DNA of 64,000 nucleotides from Aspidapion aeneum (Eukaryota; Arthropoda; Insecta; Coleoptera; Brentidae). This document shows, piece after piece, positions 1 to 12,306 of the stretch. A model generated the notes under the pieces. It saw only the letters and a list, made by a program, of their open reading frames with translations. It made no database searches and was not told where the DNA came from. The first letter of the stretch is position 1; every line of letters begins with the position of its first letter. The DNA lies in contig OY755047.1 of assembly GCA_963576565.1 (NCBI GenBank), positions 23,939,171 through 24,003,170 on the forward strand, given 5' to 3'. Position numbers and translations under genes: made by a program.

Positions 1-669
1 CGGCCCAAGAGTGTTCAGATGTTAACTCACACCATTTCGTTTATTCTTTTAGTCTTGGTTTTTATCCCTCGTTTATCTCCCATTTACAAAAGTGCACGAC
101 TCGTATTTATTCCATCCTCTCCCTATCAAATTAATAAAGATATCAAAGTGGTCGGAGCCTCGGTTGTTACTGGTCAAACCGTGGACCTAAATATGTTTTC
201 GTGCTGTCACAACTAGCTATGAGGTTCGGATTGTCCCAATATCCTCGAAAATAAACGTAAGGGAATGAAATGTTCATCTAAATGTTTCCTTCCTGTTACT
301 GAATCCATTTGTGATGTGGCAACGCCGCCATTCCCCAGCATAACAGCTGTTTAACTTTCATGACGACAAGAGAATCACAAAATTCCACAGATAAAAACAA
401 AACAATCAAAATTTTTATGTGATTTTCCCGAAGCCTGTGATCTTAAATTCCAATTACGATGTCCAGATAATGCGATGTGCGTAGTGTCCACCGTAATTCG
501 ATGGAATGCCTCCTTTTAAGGTAATTTCCTAGACACTATATAACCTCCAAACCTAGCTCTATAAAATACCCTTACTTTGTGTACAGAAAGACGAATCAAA
601 GAGCCTTGATTATTTACCTAAATAAACAAATATGTAACGTTGTCTTAAACGTAAAAATGACACGTTACA
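1..669 (-). repeat. 3' LTR of Ty3/gypsy element (truncated by window edge)
   Basis: This stretch matches 13538-14205 almost base for base. I see one substitution (GATGTGG against GATGCGG) and one T added to a T run near position 424. In element sense the LTR starts with TGTAACG at 669 and runs leftwards off the window. Two differences in about 669 bases mean a recent insertion. Because the left flank is missing, no target-site duplication can be tested. Confidence 0.93.
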
Positions 670-685
670 TAATCCCCCCCCAACT
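670..685 (-). promoter_or_regulatory. Polypurine tract of the Ty3/gypsy element
   Basis: On the minus strand a run of eight G (674-681) followed by ATTA sits directly before the TGTAACG start of the 3' LTR and after the pol stop. This is where plus-strand priming occurs in LTR retrotransposons. The purine run is short and pure G, so the role is inferred from its position. Confidence 0.75.
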
Positions 686-708
686 TCAAGACGATTAACC
701 TAAAAAGG

Positions 709-3700
709 TTAATCGGAGAGGCCCGCTGCCGACTTAAGGTCTTTGGCATGCCAACTCCCTGGCAGTACTTTACCCGATGGTTCCTGAAGCTCAAATATCC
801 ATGGATAAATTTTATTCCTAATCACATAAGGACCAACGAATTTCGGTGCTAACTTCTTCGAGAAAAACTTCGCAGCATCCGACAAAACATAATTTTTCTT
901 CCAAACACGCTGACCCACAACAAAGTTGGGTACCCTTGTACGCAAATTATACTGAACTACGTTTTTCTCTCCAGCCACCTCTAACCTTCTCTTAACATCA
1001 GCATAGAGCTTCCGGAAACCTTCGTTCTTACTTTCAGCTGCGGTTTGTACACCATTCTCTTCAGATAACAAAACTGGGTTGGAGTAATCTTTACCTGATA
1101 AACACATATTCCTACCAAAATTAACAAAGAACGGAGACATCCTGGTTGTCTCATGGGTTGCAGTACGAATCGCGCAGGCAAGTTTATGTATTTGTTCGTC
1201 CCACTTCCTGTGGTTGTCTTTCACATAACAACATAACATGGTTTTTAACGTGCGATTCGTCCTTTCTGTTGGATTTGCTCTGGGGTGATAATACGGATTA
1301 TACTGAATTTTAACCTGATAACTCTCAGCAAAACGCTTAAACTCATTACTTTTGTACTGAGGGCCATTATCACAAAGTATCAAGCGGGGTACTCCGAAGA
1401 CCATAAATACTTGCTCCTCGAGATGCTTGACAACAGCTTGAGTAGGGGCTGTTCGCATTGGAAAAACTAAGGAAAACTTACTCAAATAGTCTGTAACGAC
1501 GAGAATCCAGCAATTACCCTTTGTCGAACGAGGTAAAGGTCCACATAAATCAGTCGAAATAATTTCCCAAGGACGAGTTGGTTTTGGGTGAGATATCATC
1601 TGATCAGATACACCTTGTGTATCACCTTTGTGAGCTGCACAGACAAAGCATTTCTTTACAAAAGTTGCCACGTCCTGGCGCATTTTTGGCCAATAATATT
1701 TTTCTGCCAGTCTGTGGAAGGTTTTATACACACCCATATGCCCTGCGGTAGGAGGATCGTGAGCTTCTCCAATAATTCTACGCCTATGATCTTTGGGGAC
1801 TACCTCTTTCCAATATTCGTTAGATGGTGAAAGTTGAGGGTATTTTTGTTTGACATATTTATACAACTTATTATCAGTGTATCTCCAATTCATAAATTTT
1901 AACGGTGATTCTACGACCCTCTTTACCATCTTTTGGTACCATCGATCTTTTATTGCTGTTGAAACGTCTCTGGGCTGCGAAATTGTATCAATCATAGGTA
2001 CTGCACGAGACAACATGTCCGGGACAACTAAATCTTTCCCTTTCCGATGGATTACTTCAAAATCATATTGCTGCAATTTTACAGACCAACGAGCAAGTCT
2101 TCCACTGGGCTCTTTCAAGCTATGAAGCCATTTTAAGCTAAAATGATCTGTTATGACCTTAAATGAGATCCCCTCAATATAAGGCCGGAGCTTCTCTATC
2201 GCCCAAACCAATGCCAAACATTCTCGCTCGGTGGTCGTGTAAACACGTTCTTGCTTAGTCAAAGATCGACTCAAATAGCATATGACTTTGTCTCCTTCAG
2301 GATAAGGCTGCGTTAAACATGCTCCTATTCCATATCCTGATGCGTCTGTTTGAATGACAAATTCTTTGGTATAATCAGGACATGTAAGAATCGGTGCAGT
2401 CACTAAAAGTTCCTTAATCTTAATAAATGCTTTTTCGCAGTCTGGAGTCCAATCGAACTTTTGATTTTTCTTAGTTAGAGCTGTAATCGGAGCTATTATC
2501 GCTGAAAAATTCTCTATGAAACGTCTGTACCAGGATATTGTACCTACAACTCTACGAACTTCTCTGACAGTTCTTGGCCTCTGGAGCTCTAACATGGCTC
2601 TAATTTTATTAGGGTCAACTCGGATGCCTCGACGGTCCACTACGAAACCTAAATAAGTCATTTCTGGCCTACACAGTTGGCATTTCTCCCAACTTACCGT
2701 TATCTTTGCATTCTGCAATCTTCGTAGGACTTCCTCAAGAATTCTAAGATGTTCAGAAAAACTTTGTGTGACAATTACGAGGTCGTCGAGATATACGTAC
2801 ACGTAGGGGTCTAAATCGTTCCCTATGATGCTATCTATGAGTCTCTGCCAAGTTGCAGGTGCATTATGAAGACCAAATGGTAAACGCTTAAATTGGAAGA
2901 GACCTCGTCGACAGATGAATGCTGTTAGTGGCTTCGATGATTCTTCCATTGGTACTTGCCAATAAGCACTCTTAATATCTAAAGTTGACAAGTACTTAGC
3001 ATCTTTCAATTTGTCAAGAGTCTCGGATACGAGTGGTAAAGGATAACTATCACGCGCCGTCACTGAGTTCAATTTGCGGTAGTCTACACAGAAACGATAT
3101 TTCTTTGTGTTTTTCTTTTGTACCATTACCACTGGTGAAGCCCATGAACTACTACTACGTTCTATCACATCCATTTTCAGCATTTCGTCGATTTCGTCAT
3201 CAATAAGTTTTTGAATGACCGGTGAGACCTTATATGAACGTTGTCTTATCGGTGCTGCATTTGTTGTAATCTTACGTTCTACTCTGTCTGTACATCCCAG
3301 TGAGTCACCCATCATATTCTTATATTTAACGACCAATTCCTCTAGTCGTTCTGATTCATAAGGTGTAAGAGTTGTTTGTTGGTCTGATGTTTCTAAAGAA
3401 CAAATCACATCTTTATTATCGGCAAAGTGCCACTCATTAGTACTTAAGTTCGGTACTATCCCCATCGAAATCCAAAAATCTAATCCCAAAATCAAAGTGT
3501 GCGGCAATTCAGGAACGACGACGACCTCTATTAACCTAAATTTATCCTGAACTCGCATAGGAAGCTGCACTGTCCCAATACTACTCGTGCTTTGACCATT
3601 TGCCACAATACAACTCGTCTTCTTTGTCGTATCAAGTGAAAAACCAAACCTCTCGATGATTGACCAACCATGATTCCCTAAAAAGGTACGTGAAGCCCCG

Positions 3701-3885
3701 GAATCCAACAAACCTAATAACTTATTTCCGAGCACATCCACTTCTAAATAAGGCCTCTCATCTTTACGAGCATGACTTATCACATAATCTAAAACGTACG
3801 TTAGCCTATCGGTCGATGCTTGTTCAGGCTGACTCGAAGGTCGACCACCTACGAGCGCCTGGGTCCGTTTCCCTGACGATCCCAA
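709..3885 (-). CDS. pol: Ty3/gypsy Pol polyprotein: protease, RT, RNase H, integrase
   Basis: An uninterrupted 1058-codon frame encodes the replication enzymes. In order: an aspartic protease with DSGAS at residues 61-65; reverse transcriptase with CVDYRKLN near 266 and the catalytic YLDD at 365-368; RNase H with TDASGYG near 513; and an integrase with an H709/H716/C746/C749 zinc-binding site, catalytic D779, D839 and E874, and a C-terminal GPY-type module. The spacing between the second Asp and Glu is 34 residues, one short of the usual 35. There is no envelope frame before the LTR. Pol is in the -1 frame relative to gag and overlaps its end, so it is probably made as a fusion by frameshifting; the ATG at 3885 need not be used. 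With intact enzymes and near-identical LTRs, the copy may still be active. Confidence 0.95.
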   Translation of the reverse strand: MGSSGKRTQALVGGRPSSQPEQASTDRLTYVLDYVISHARKDERPYLEVDVLGNKLLGLLDSGASRTFLGNHGWSIIERFGFSLDTTKKTSCIVANGQSTSSIGTVQLPMRVQDKFRLIEVVVVPELPHTLILGLDFWISMGIVPNLSTNEWHFADNKDVICSLETSDQQTTLTPYESERLEELVVKYKNMMGDSLGCTDRVERKITTNAAPIRQRSYKVSPVIQKLIDDEIDEMLKMDVIERSSSSWASPVVMVQKKNTKKYRFCVDYRKLNSVTARDSYPLPLVSETLDKLKDAKYLSTLDIKSAYWQVPMEESSKPLTAFICRRGLFQFKRLPFGLHNAPATWQRLIDSIIGNDLDPYVYVYLDDLVIVTQSFSEHLRILEEVLRRLQNAKITVSWEKCQLCRPEMTYLGFVVDRRGIRVDPNKIRAMLELQRPRTVREVRRVVGTISWYRRFIENFSAIIAPITALTKKNQKFDWTPDCEKAFIKIKELLVTAPILTCPDYTKEFVIQTDASGYGIGACLTQPYPEGDKVICYLSRSLTKQERVYTTTERECLALVWAIEKLRPYIEGISFKVITDHFSLKWLHSLKEPSGRLARWSVKLQQYDFEVIHRKGKDLVVPDMLSRAVPMIDTISQPRDVSTAIKDRWYQKMVKRVVESPLKFMNWRYTDNKLYKYVKQKYPQLSPSNEYWKEVVPKDHRRRIIGEAHDPPTAGHMGVYKTFHRLAEKYYWPKMRQDVATFVKKCFVCAAHKGDTQGVSDQMISHPKPTRPWEIISTDLCGPLPRSTKGNCWILVVTDYLSKFSLVFPMRTAPTQAVVKHLEEQVFMVFGVPRLILCDNGPQYKSNEFKRFAESYQVKIQYNPYYHPRANPTERTNRTLKTMLCCYVKDNHRKWDEQIHKLACAIRTATHETTRMSPFFVNFGRNMCLSGKDYSNPVLLSEENGVQTAAESKNEGFRKLYADVKRRLEVAGEKNVVQYNLRTRVPNFVVGQRVWKKNYVLSDAAKFFSKKLAPKFVGPYVIRNKIYPWIFELQEPSGKVLPGSWHAKDLKSAAGLSD

Positions 3886-5657
3886 TTACGACATTCTCTT
3901 ACTGTAACCCCTGCCTGTCCACACGAATAGCACTGTTTGCCTCTAGGTAATGCGCACCCGATTGCCATGTGCCCTGTTTGGTTGCATCTATAACATACCA
4001 CGTCCCTATTCGCCCTACCAGGTCTAACACCTTGTGGTGGTTGTTCATCTCTGTCATTTACACTAGACTGACCACTAGCTGGTTGCTGTCTATCTCTATC
4101 AGCCCTAACAGCAAAATTGCTTGCTGGCTGCTGCCTATTTCTGTCGAATCTATTAGCAGGATGATTTAAATTCTGTTGGTTCGATGTCCCGGCACCTGAT
4201 ATTTGAATTGCATCAACCCCTGTTGAAAAATCGTCACTGTCGCTCTCTACGTCAACGTAGGCCAAGTCAGGTTCGATTGATTGGTTTCTTCTAGATGTAA
4301 AATTTTCCTCCTCTAAACCATATCTCTGGTCTATTCTACGACACAGATCCTTTAAATGTGATAGGCTATTGACCTCAGTAGCAATCAACCCTTTCTTATA
4401 GATGTCCACTATATTTCTGAAGACGATAGCTAATTTTGCCTCTTCGGAAACAGGACAGCCAAGTCTTTGGAAGTATGTGTTCATGACAGCAATGTAGGTC
4501 CCTATAGACTCTCCAGGGCCTTGTTTACGTTTTTGGATCTCCTTCAATAGCTTCTCGCCATATGAGGAAGGAAGATACTCTGCCATGAACCTTTGTTCCA
4601 GCTGTTCCCATGTATGGACTTCTCTTCGAACATCTTTATAAAAAGTATAGGCTGACTTTTCAAAAAGATCAATGCCTGAGTTCAGTAACACCTTTTTGCT
4701 AACTCCTCTAGCCTGACTTAACTCGTCCACCCTCTCAAAAAATGCGGTGACGGAGATTGTACCCCTCTCACCTGTAAATTTTAAGTTCCACTTATGCGGA
4801 GGTACAGGTGCAACGTGATATGAGGTACCAGGATCACTTGACATTGATACTGGCGACGAACATGAAAATGGTCGTGACTGAGCAATTGGTGCAATGCTAC
4901 TTTGGAGGGCAGCTAGACTCAAAGGAACGGTAGACGGTTGTTGATAATGAAAAGCTGATGTACCGTAATTCTCAATCGGCATAGGGACTGGTGCCTGTAT
5001 TGGTGCTTGAGTTGGGTTCGTTAGCACTTGCATTTGCACTGGAGCAATGACCGACGGTTGGTTCGTAGGCTGTTGAGCTGTTCTTTGTGTGCTCGAGTGC
5101 TGTGGTTGCGGGAAATGAGACTGGTTTGGTGTGTTGCCAGCATTTGTTGAGTGATCTGAGCCTCGACTCGTTGAATGGGTTTCAGATGCTTCATCATCAT
5201 CTGAGGCAACGCCAACTCTCAATAAATCTGTTGCTTGGCTCTGCAACCTCCCAATCAAACTCAAGGTTTCCGCAACCAGTATGCCTTTGGTTTGACTTTC
5301 TTCAAAGTTAGACGGATTCATTATCCTGGCTAACACATGTTCCAACCTTACAGCGATTTTTCTAAACTCTCCCCCTTTACTCGTACCAGAGAACTTCTCT
5401 ACCAGCGGTACCAGACTATCAAGCTTCTTCATGCAGCTAAAAGCATCTTGGCCAAATTTAAAGGGATACGGAGGGTATCTCATACTTGCATCAGTCTTTT
5501 CTCTTTGTTTGATCAACATAAGCTGTTGTTTCATCTCTTCCACCGATCCAATAGCTATGCCTCTCCATGTTAACTCATAGATTAATTCGTCCTTGACTAA
5601 GTACCTTACGTCAGACAACCGACTCAAAGAAATAGCCATAGTGCCTTTTATCTTCAA
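3849..5657 (-). CDS. gag: Ty3/gypsy Gag polyprotein with a degenerate second zinc knuckle
   Basis: A 602-residue frame just 5' of pol in element sense. The middle is rich in Pro, Gln, Ser and Thr (about residues 160-290), followed by a capsid-like helical segment. The C-terminus carries nucleocapsid zinc knuckles: CX2CX4HX4C at 555-568 is canonical, but the second, at 576-589, has Val584 where the zinc-binding His should be. The frame ends 24 bases past the AAC of the slippery heptamer. The start was chosen as the first ATG of the open frame; a possible splice acceptor (AATTAACAG) lies at about 5680, upstream of it. Gag packages the RNA and forms the particle in which reverse transcription takes place. 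Confidence 0.9.
   Translation of the reverse strand: MKIKGTMAISLSRLSDVRYLVKDELIYELTWRGIAIGSVEEMKQQLMLIKQREKTDASMRYPPYPFKFGQDAFSCMKKLDSLVPLVEKFSGTSKGGEFRKIAVRLEHVLARIMNPSNFEESQTKGILVAETLSLIGRLQSQATDLLRVGVASDDDEASETHSTSRGSDHSTNAGNTPNQSHFPQPQHSSTQRTAQQPTNQPSVIAPVQMQVLTNPTQAPIQAPVPMPIENYGTSAFHYQQPSTVPLSLAALQSSIAPIAQSRPFSCSSPVSMSSDPGTSYHVAPVPPHKWNLKFTGERGTISVTAFFERVDELSQARGVSKKVLLNSGIDLFEKSAYTFYKDVRREVHTWEQLEQRFMAEYLPSSYGEKLLKEIQKRKQGPGESIGTYIAVMNTYFQRLGCPVSEEAKLAIVFRNIVDIYKKGLIATEVNSLSHLKDLCRRIDQRYGLEEENFTSRRNQSIEPDLAYVDVESDSDDFSTGVDAIQISGAGTSNQQNLNHPANRFDRNRQQPASNFAVRADRDRQQPASGQSSVNDRDEQPPQGVRPGRANRDVVCYRCNQTGHMAIGCALPRGKQCYSCGQAGVTVRECRNWDRQGNGPRRS
3867..3873 (-). promoter_or_regulatory. -1 ribosomal frameshift site GGGAAAC at the gag/pol junction
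   Basis: The heptamer fits the X_XXY_YYZ rule exactly in the gag frame: the codons GGA (3872-3870) and AAC (3869-3867) encode Gly596 and Asn597 of Gag. A slip of one base back enters the pol frame. Seven bases downstream AGGC-G-CTCG can pair with CGAG-TCA-GCCT to form a bulged hairpin at the distance expected for a stimulatory structure. The hairpin is my reading by eye. Confidence 0.85.
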
Positions 5658-8600
5658 ACTTTAAACTTTAATTAAAACTGTTAATTATACCTCCCAATTA
5701 TAAAAACTAAACCACGCAATAACAAACACAAAGTTCACTTTAAATTCACCAGTGAAAATCACTATAAATTTTCTCACAAATGTAGAAAATATAAAACTTA
5801 AATACGAGCAGACGCGAACAAAACCGAAAAACACCGGAGCAGTAAGAAAATAAAATTTATTTGCATTTAAAAATGTAATCATAATTTAGGTTAAGTATTT
5901 GTACAACCAACTATGACGTCCAACCTTGCAGAGAGAAATAACTACTTAAATCCTAAATTAGAATTAACAAGTAGCCATAAAAAAAAGTTTAAAAAAAAAT
6001 AAAAGAGAGACAAGAGTTTTGGCAGTGTTTAGGTCTTATGTTCCACTCCTGCGTGAGTAAAACCAAAAAAAAATAATTGCGCTTATCCTAGCTGAACTGG
6101 ATTAAAATTAAAGTTAAGTGATGTTTGTTTACCTCAGCAACCGAATAGGTAAATTTATCCCTAAATGGAACGTACAACAGATTACCTATAACAAAAAATC
6201 CCAAAGCTGTTGTACACAGTTAAAGCTAGGGTATACTCCTGCTATTGCAGAACGGCTCCACTAATAAACTCCTAAAAAAAAAAACCCAAATCGCCGTATA
6301 CAATGATTTTTCTAAAAAGAATAAATCAAAACCCACTTTAACCTGCTTACCTACTCTGAGTTTACACGAAACATGCATTGCTTAAGGTCACATCATCCCT
6401 TAATATATAAGTGAACGCAATAAACATCGGAACAGATGTTCATGTTATAGAAATCGTAAAATATGCTCAATTAAAAAAAAAACTCCGCTCGCTGAAATTG
6501 CGTCGAATTAGACTAGTAAGGATGTTGTGTGTAATTAAAAAATAATTTAAAGAAAATTTGAAGAAAAAAAAAAATTACCGATGGTAAAAAAAAATTTACA
6601 CAAATAACGTCTTGGTAGGACTGCAACTCTCTAATAATTGTTAAAATGAAATTCCCAAAATTTTAACTAAATTGATGCAAACCATGGTCATGGTCAAAAA
6701 GACCCTAGGATCGTACCGAAAAGTGTCAAAAAAAAATATATTTTTTTTTTTTTTGGTGTCGACCACAGTAGTCCAATAATAAGAAAAATGAATTGGCTCA
6801 CTAAAATTTCCAAAATATTACTCCACTCTGATAGGTGGTTTGGAGTAGGGAGAAGAAAAAAAAATTTAAAACAAATGATGATAGGTTGTTAAAACGTGAG
6901 GGTTCGAAATAAAATTATATTTTAATTCAGAAAAAAAAATATTTAAATAAACTGGTAGAACCATTGTAGGGACAAGGTACTACTATGCACCAAGGAAAAA
7001 ATGTCCAACAAGAAAATCAAGTCTCCCTTTTAAAAAAAAATATTAAAAAAAAATATTAAAAAAAAATATTTTCAAAAAAAAATTAAAAATGTTTAAGTGG
7101 GGTTGCAGCTCCTATTAGTGAACCTTAAAATTTTTTTTTTTACAAAATCAACACCAGAAAAATCTTATTCGAGTTGTCATGCAACAGTTTTTGTTCTTTT
7201 CCTTTAAAAAAAAACAGTTGTCAATTCCCTTCCCTCTCCCAAAACTGTGGCAATGTGAAAAGTCAATGAGCTAGAAAAATTTATTTACTATAAAAAAAAT
7301 GTTGAAAATTAAATTTACTTAAGAATCATAAGGTATAAAAATCGTGATTGAAAAAAACCAATCAGTTTAGGAAAAGTTTTTAAAAAAATGTTTATGTTAC
7401 AAAAAAACAAACGATGTTGTTGTATATTTGTTTAAAATTATTACTAAAGGAAACAACCAACGTGAGTACTCATTTACTGTACCCCTATATTAATGTGAAC
7501 CTAAGTCTTAAACTTTGCACTCAACCCCGTAAAGAATTATCCCGTGTGCCCTTTCAAAAAAACAAATATGGAAACAATTTCAAGGATCACCTATAAGAAC
7601 GTTGTAAAACTAAATCTGCCTACTCAAGTGTCTTTACACACAACATCTACTCAAAAAAAAAATTTACTGCTTAATGCATTCTCAGATCTTTATTCCTGGT
7701 GTTCACGAGATCTAAAATTGTTGGGCCCTTTCCACAACTATCAGTCAAAGCAAAACTACCAAATGTCCAAGGGCTAATGAGACCCTATCACCAACAAATG
7801 ATATTTTGAAATGAAACAGTTGGGAATAATCCTGCGTAAAAACCCAGAAAACAAAAATCAAGAAGCCAAAACTATTATATTAATTTTAAAAGAGCATAAT
7901 AAAACTCCCGGCCCCAATTAAACTTTTGTTATCTCAACAAAACTCGGCCTAAAACCAAAAACTTTTTATTAGACATTTCCCCTATTCCCTAAGTATAATG
8001 TCAATAAAACCCAAAAACTTGTGATTTCCATTCCAATCCCATCTGGACCATATATATTTTTTAAACGGTCAAACACCCACAGGCGAAACAATATCTTATT
8101 TCAAAGAAAGGGTGAAGATATTTTGAAGCACCCTGTGAAAATAGGACACTATTATGGAAAATTGTTCAGATCAGTGTTCTTACTACTTTTTAACCTAAAT
8201 ATATCTAGTTCTCTCATGTGCATGTTACTATTTTAATTCCTATCATAACTAAACAGATCACAAAAATTGTCTTTCTCCGCAAATCTGCAAGGTCCTGGAA
8301 AATGTGAGATTCAGCCTGTAGGCCAAATTTGGATGTATTTTAATTTAGCGAAAACCGAAGTTGCGAAATCCTAAAAAGATTAGCAGGAAGTCCTCGTTCC
8401 TCGATTTCTACACTCCGAACCAAACATTTCTTCCATTTCCACCCAGCTCGCGGGAGGAAAACCCCTAATTATTGCAATACAAAAGGTACTACTATCATAT
8501 TATGCATAACAAAAAAAAAGTATATGCCCTCATCATTGTTTAGTCTCATCAAAGAAAACCTATTGTTTTTAAATTTATTCTTAGATTGAAATCGTTTTTT

Positions 8601-11600
8601 TTTTTTAAATCAATCATCTTAAATTTATTGTTTAACCTGAACACTTTCCCATTTATTCCACAACAGTGTATTGTAATTTAAAAATTTGCTTCATTATTTG
8701 AGGTCACCAGTATGAAACTATTTTAAAATTAAAAAAAATGAAATAAAAAAAAATTACTTCCCAATTGTCCACAACTTCCAAGTTTTCATCCCTAAATACC
8801 TAGGTACTTTCTCAGTCTAACACCATCCATCGTTATCCAACATAACGCTTTAATTTCAGAAGCAACAAAACGAAGATTAAGTGAAAACTAAGCAAGTATG
8901 TTGGAAGTTGCTTTACAATGGGCGCAGATGTAAGGCCCCCTTAAGTACACGCCACTGTCCTGAAATGCAAACTATTAAAAAACTGAAGACTAGTATATCT
9001 GCCGTCAAACAACATTTGGCATGAAATTAAAATAATTTCATATCACACCAGTACCCTCCAAAAACAAAACGTTTTTTACTATAATACCCAAACACTTAAC
9101 CAATAAATCTTGTTATTTAAAATTATGATTTGGAAGTAAAAGATTTATTTATTCCTGCCTGATCAACTAAGACAAAAAAAAGTTCACCTTTTGTAACTCA
9201 AGAAATTCCTGTTTGGTCCCCCCAAAAAAAAATATAACCTATCTGGTCACCCTTTAAAACTACGACCACTATAAAAACCGTTTTGACCAAAACAAGAATT
9301 CGAGAAGTTATGTTTACAAAAAAAAATAATCTTTTTAAGAAAAATTAAATTATTTAAAACGAATTAAAATTTTGAAATATTTTTACCAATTACCACCGCC
9401 TAGCATTTATATTTAGTTGAAAGTCTCTCTTAAATTCACTGACCAATTTCTCGGCCTCAAAATGACATTACTAAAAAAAATTACTGAACTTTACAAATGA
9501 ACTAAAAAAAAAATCAAAACTTATATCTATATCTGTCTCAGTTAAACATTTCTTTTGTGGTATTATATCTAGTTGGGCTTCAAATTCATTTTCTCTGTAT
9601 TCAATCTGGAGCAGGCAAAACTTCTCAAGGCTCAAACATAAATGTTTGCTCTCCAATGGCCATGACCAAGCTATGACCTGAACGCAGAAAAAAATACAGA
9701 AAAAAAAAATAATTGTGAACCAGAAAACTTTAATTGGTAGAAATACCCGTAGGTCATTTTTTTAAAAAAATGCACTCCAAAGCCCAACGCTGTATTTTCT
9801 ACCAAAAAAATTGACCAGTCACAAAAACACAACTAGACAACTAAACTGGCAACCAAAGACCTAAAAAAACTGCTCCAAAAAAAATGCTAACTGGACCTCT
9901 GGCGTTGATCTTCAGCCCATATGTCGCTCTAGGGTTTTAGCCTTGTGTTTCCTAACTTCCCGAGCCGACACTAGTAGTAGTAGTACCCTCCTCTGACCCG
10001 ATGTAACTGAGTGACGTAAGATCTTAATTGTCATCCAACAGTTACCACCAAAAACAAGAAAAGAAAATGACAAAGCAAAATAAACTCATTTTCCTTTTCT
10101 TTCATTACTAATTAATACTTTCAACTAAACAAATCTACTAGCTGTTAAGCTATATTTACTTTAAAACAACTCAGCCAAGAAAAATTTGTGTGAAACCCTG
10201 TAAAAATATTCCAATTTCCAAGTGGTGATATCCCACAAAAATTAAAATCACCAAAAAAATAACTTGTTGACCCAAATAAATTGACTGTACTAAATACTAA
10301 AAAATAATCTGTGAACCAATTTCTATCTTATCACAAGCAGGAAATAATAAAATATAAATAAATGAACCTGCAGGAAAAAAAAATTGTTAGAAAAAAACAC
10401 AGTACCTATGTCATATATTTAAACCTAAAAAGGCTATGTCTGGAAGTCCATCCACCTATAGATCAACAAAAAAAAATTGAAGTAAATTTACATTGTTGTA
10501 TTTATTTTTCTTAAAAAATTAAAATCTGTTTTTCCTACAAAAACTTTAAAGAATTAAGAACATGATTCGGACGCTGTTGAATAAAAACTCCTATGTTTTT
10601 TATCTACTTATTCTTCCTTAATAAATAAAAATGAATCTTTTATTTTTCAAGAAAAAACTTGTGAAGATAAGCTAATAAAAACTAAGAGGATTACTAAAAC
10701 AACAAACCGAGTTCCAAATCAACGTTCAAATATTACTAAAAAAATATTTAAAAAAAATGTTATTTCCAAAAACCAATGATCTTGTTTTTTATGAAAAAAA
10801 AAATGATTGAGTGTCAAAACCACCCACAGCCACTGAAAGCCTCTAACCTGGCTTTGGCTGTACCACAAAAAAATTTTCTCAAAAAAAAAATTAAAAATAA
10901 TTTTGTCTTTTTCTTTTCCAAATTTAATTCCAAAAAAATTACATCAGATGTTAAAAAAACTAGCCAAAACACACGTAGGGCGCCAATTTGTGGCCTTAAA
11001 AAAAAAGTTGTGTGACATTTGTGGCAGCTTAAAGACGCTGCCGCCATTTTGTGACACTGAAACCCACTGAATAATTAAACAAATATCTGGAAGCAGAACT
11101 GTATTTTCCAGCTAGGTAAAACATTGATATGCCCGGTAACTTTTATACAGTGGAGAAGGGGGGGTTCAGAAATAAGAAAATTTTAAGTGCGCCACATTAT
11201 TTAATACCAATGTTTTACAAAGAAGATCTTAAATAAAATACAGTTCAACCCAAACGTTGCAGCCAAACAATGAAATTCCACTTACTTCCGAGGCTTCCAG
11301 AGTATTTGTGTAATTAAGAATAACCAAAAAAAAAATAAACAGAATAAAATTCTATTAGATTGAATTCAGATGACAAAACAGAAATACTTTACAGGTAGAT
11401 GGACTCCTTTAACAGGTCATAGTGTACCTACATCTGAGTCAGTAGCGTAGGATTCAGTTATATGAATGATTGTTAAAAAAATATATATACTTCCGAAATT
11501 ATTCCGTCATAGGGGAGATCTAGACCAAATATCTGCTGTCATCATTCTACGTTAGGTAGAATGAGACAGACAGCAACCCAGTCCGAGATCTACCCCATGA

Positions 11601-12041
11601 GGCAAAACCATGTAAGGAAACCGCTAAAAAATATAACCTCATCTCTCTTTTGTCTCCGCAAAGTTGGTCATCGGGTTGTACAAATAATACAAATATTTAG
11701 TTCATCTTGTATAATTAGATTGTAAAACTTGAGAAAAATACCAAACAAGTCAGGGCCAAAATAGCAAGGCACTTTAAATTTGACAGTAAAATTACCTTAA
11801 ATAAATGAAATGAAGGAAACAAGTCAATGTAGTAAATATGCCGCAAAACCAGGGTTATGACGTCATACCTTATCTTGCGTTTACAAGAATTGTTGAAATT
11901 ATACTGTGAAAACTTATATATGAAAAGATTACGTCTAAGTTATATTAAAAATTTATATATGAGGAAAAAAATTATAGTTAAGGCTTGCTCCTACCTTGGT
12001 CCTTGAATTATTTAATAATTATTGGTGTTTATTTGGTAAAC

Positions 12042-12208
12042 CTGGAAGTGTTGTAGGTTTCCCGACATACTCCTGCTGTTCCGGCTTGCCCGCGCCTCCC
12101 CTACTGCCGCTTAGCACATCACGCTAGGGCAGCACATGGTCTCAAGTGTTGATGGTTCCTTGCCCCGAGCGTAAAAAGGTTGTGGGATTCTTGCCCGAGC
12201 GTAGAACC
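12042..12208 (-). other. Candidate noncoding leader exon
   Basis: In element sense this GC-richer block is bounded by TTTTCCACAG upstream and CCAG|GTTTACC downstream, a plausible acceptor and donor. It holds only short frames, including a small one that starts at an ATG inside the block. Composition contrasts with the A-tract-rich DNA to its left. Function is inferred only from splice-like borders. Confidence 0.4.
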
Positions 12209-12306
12209 CTGTGGAAAATGAAATGTTTCAGTTTCCTGGAGAACCCCATGTCGACTCAATAAAATACAGCAGATTTAAACAGATGAACTAAAATAACTCT
12301 ACGTAC

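Noticed and set aside
10776..11047. Overlapping frames on both strands in the A-rich leader
   Set aside because: Lys/Phe-rich translation of A and T runs, with no domain.
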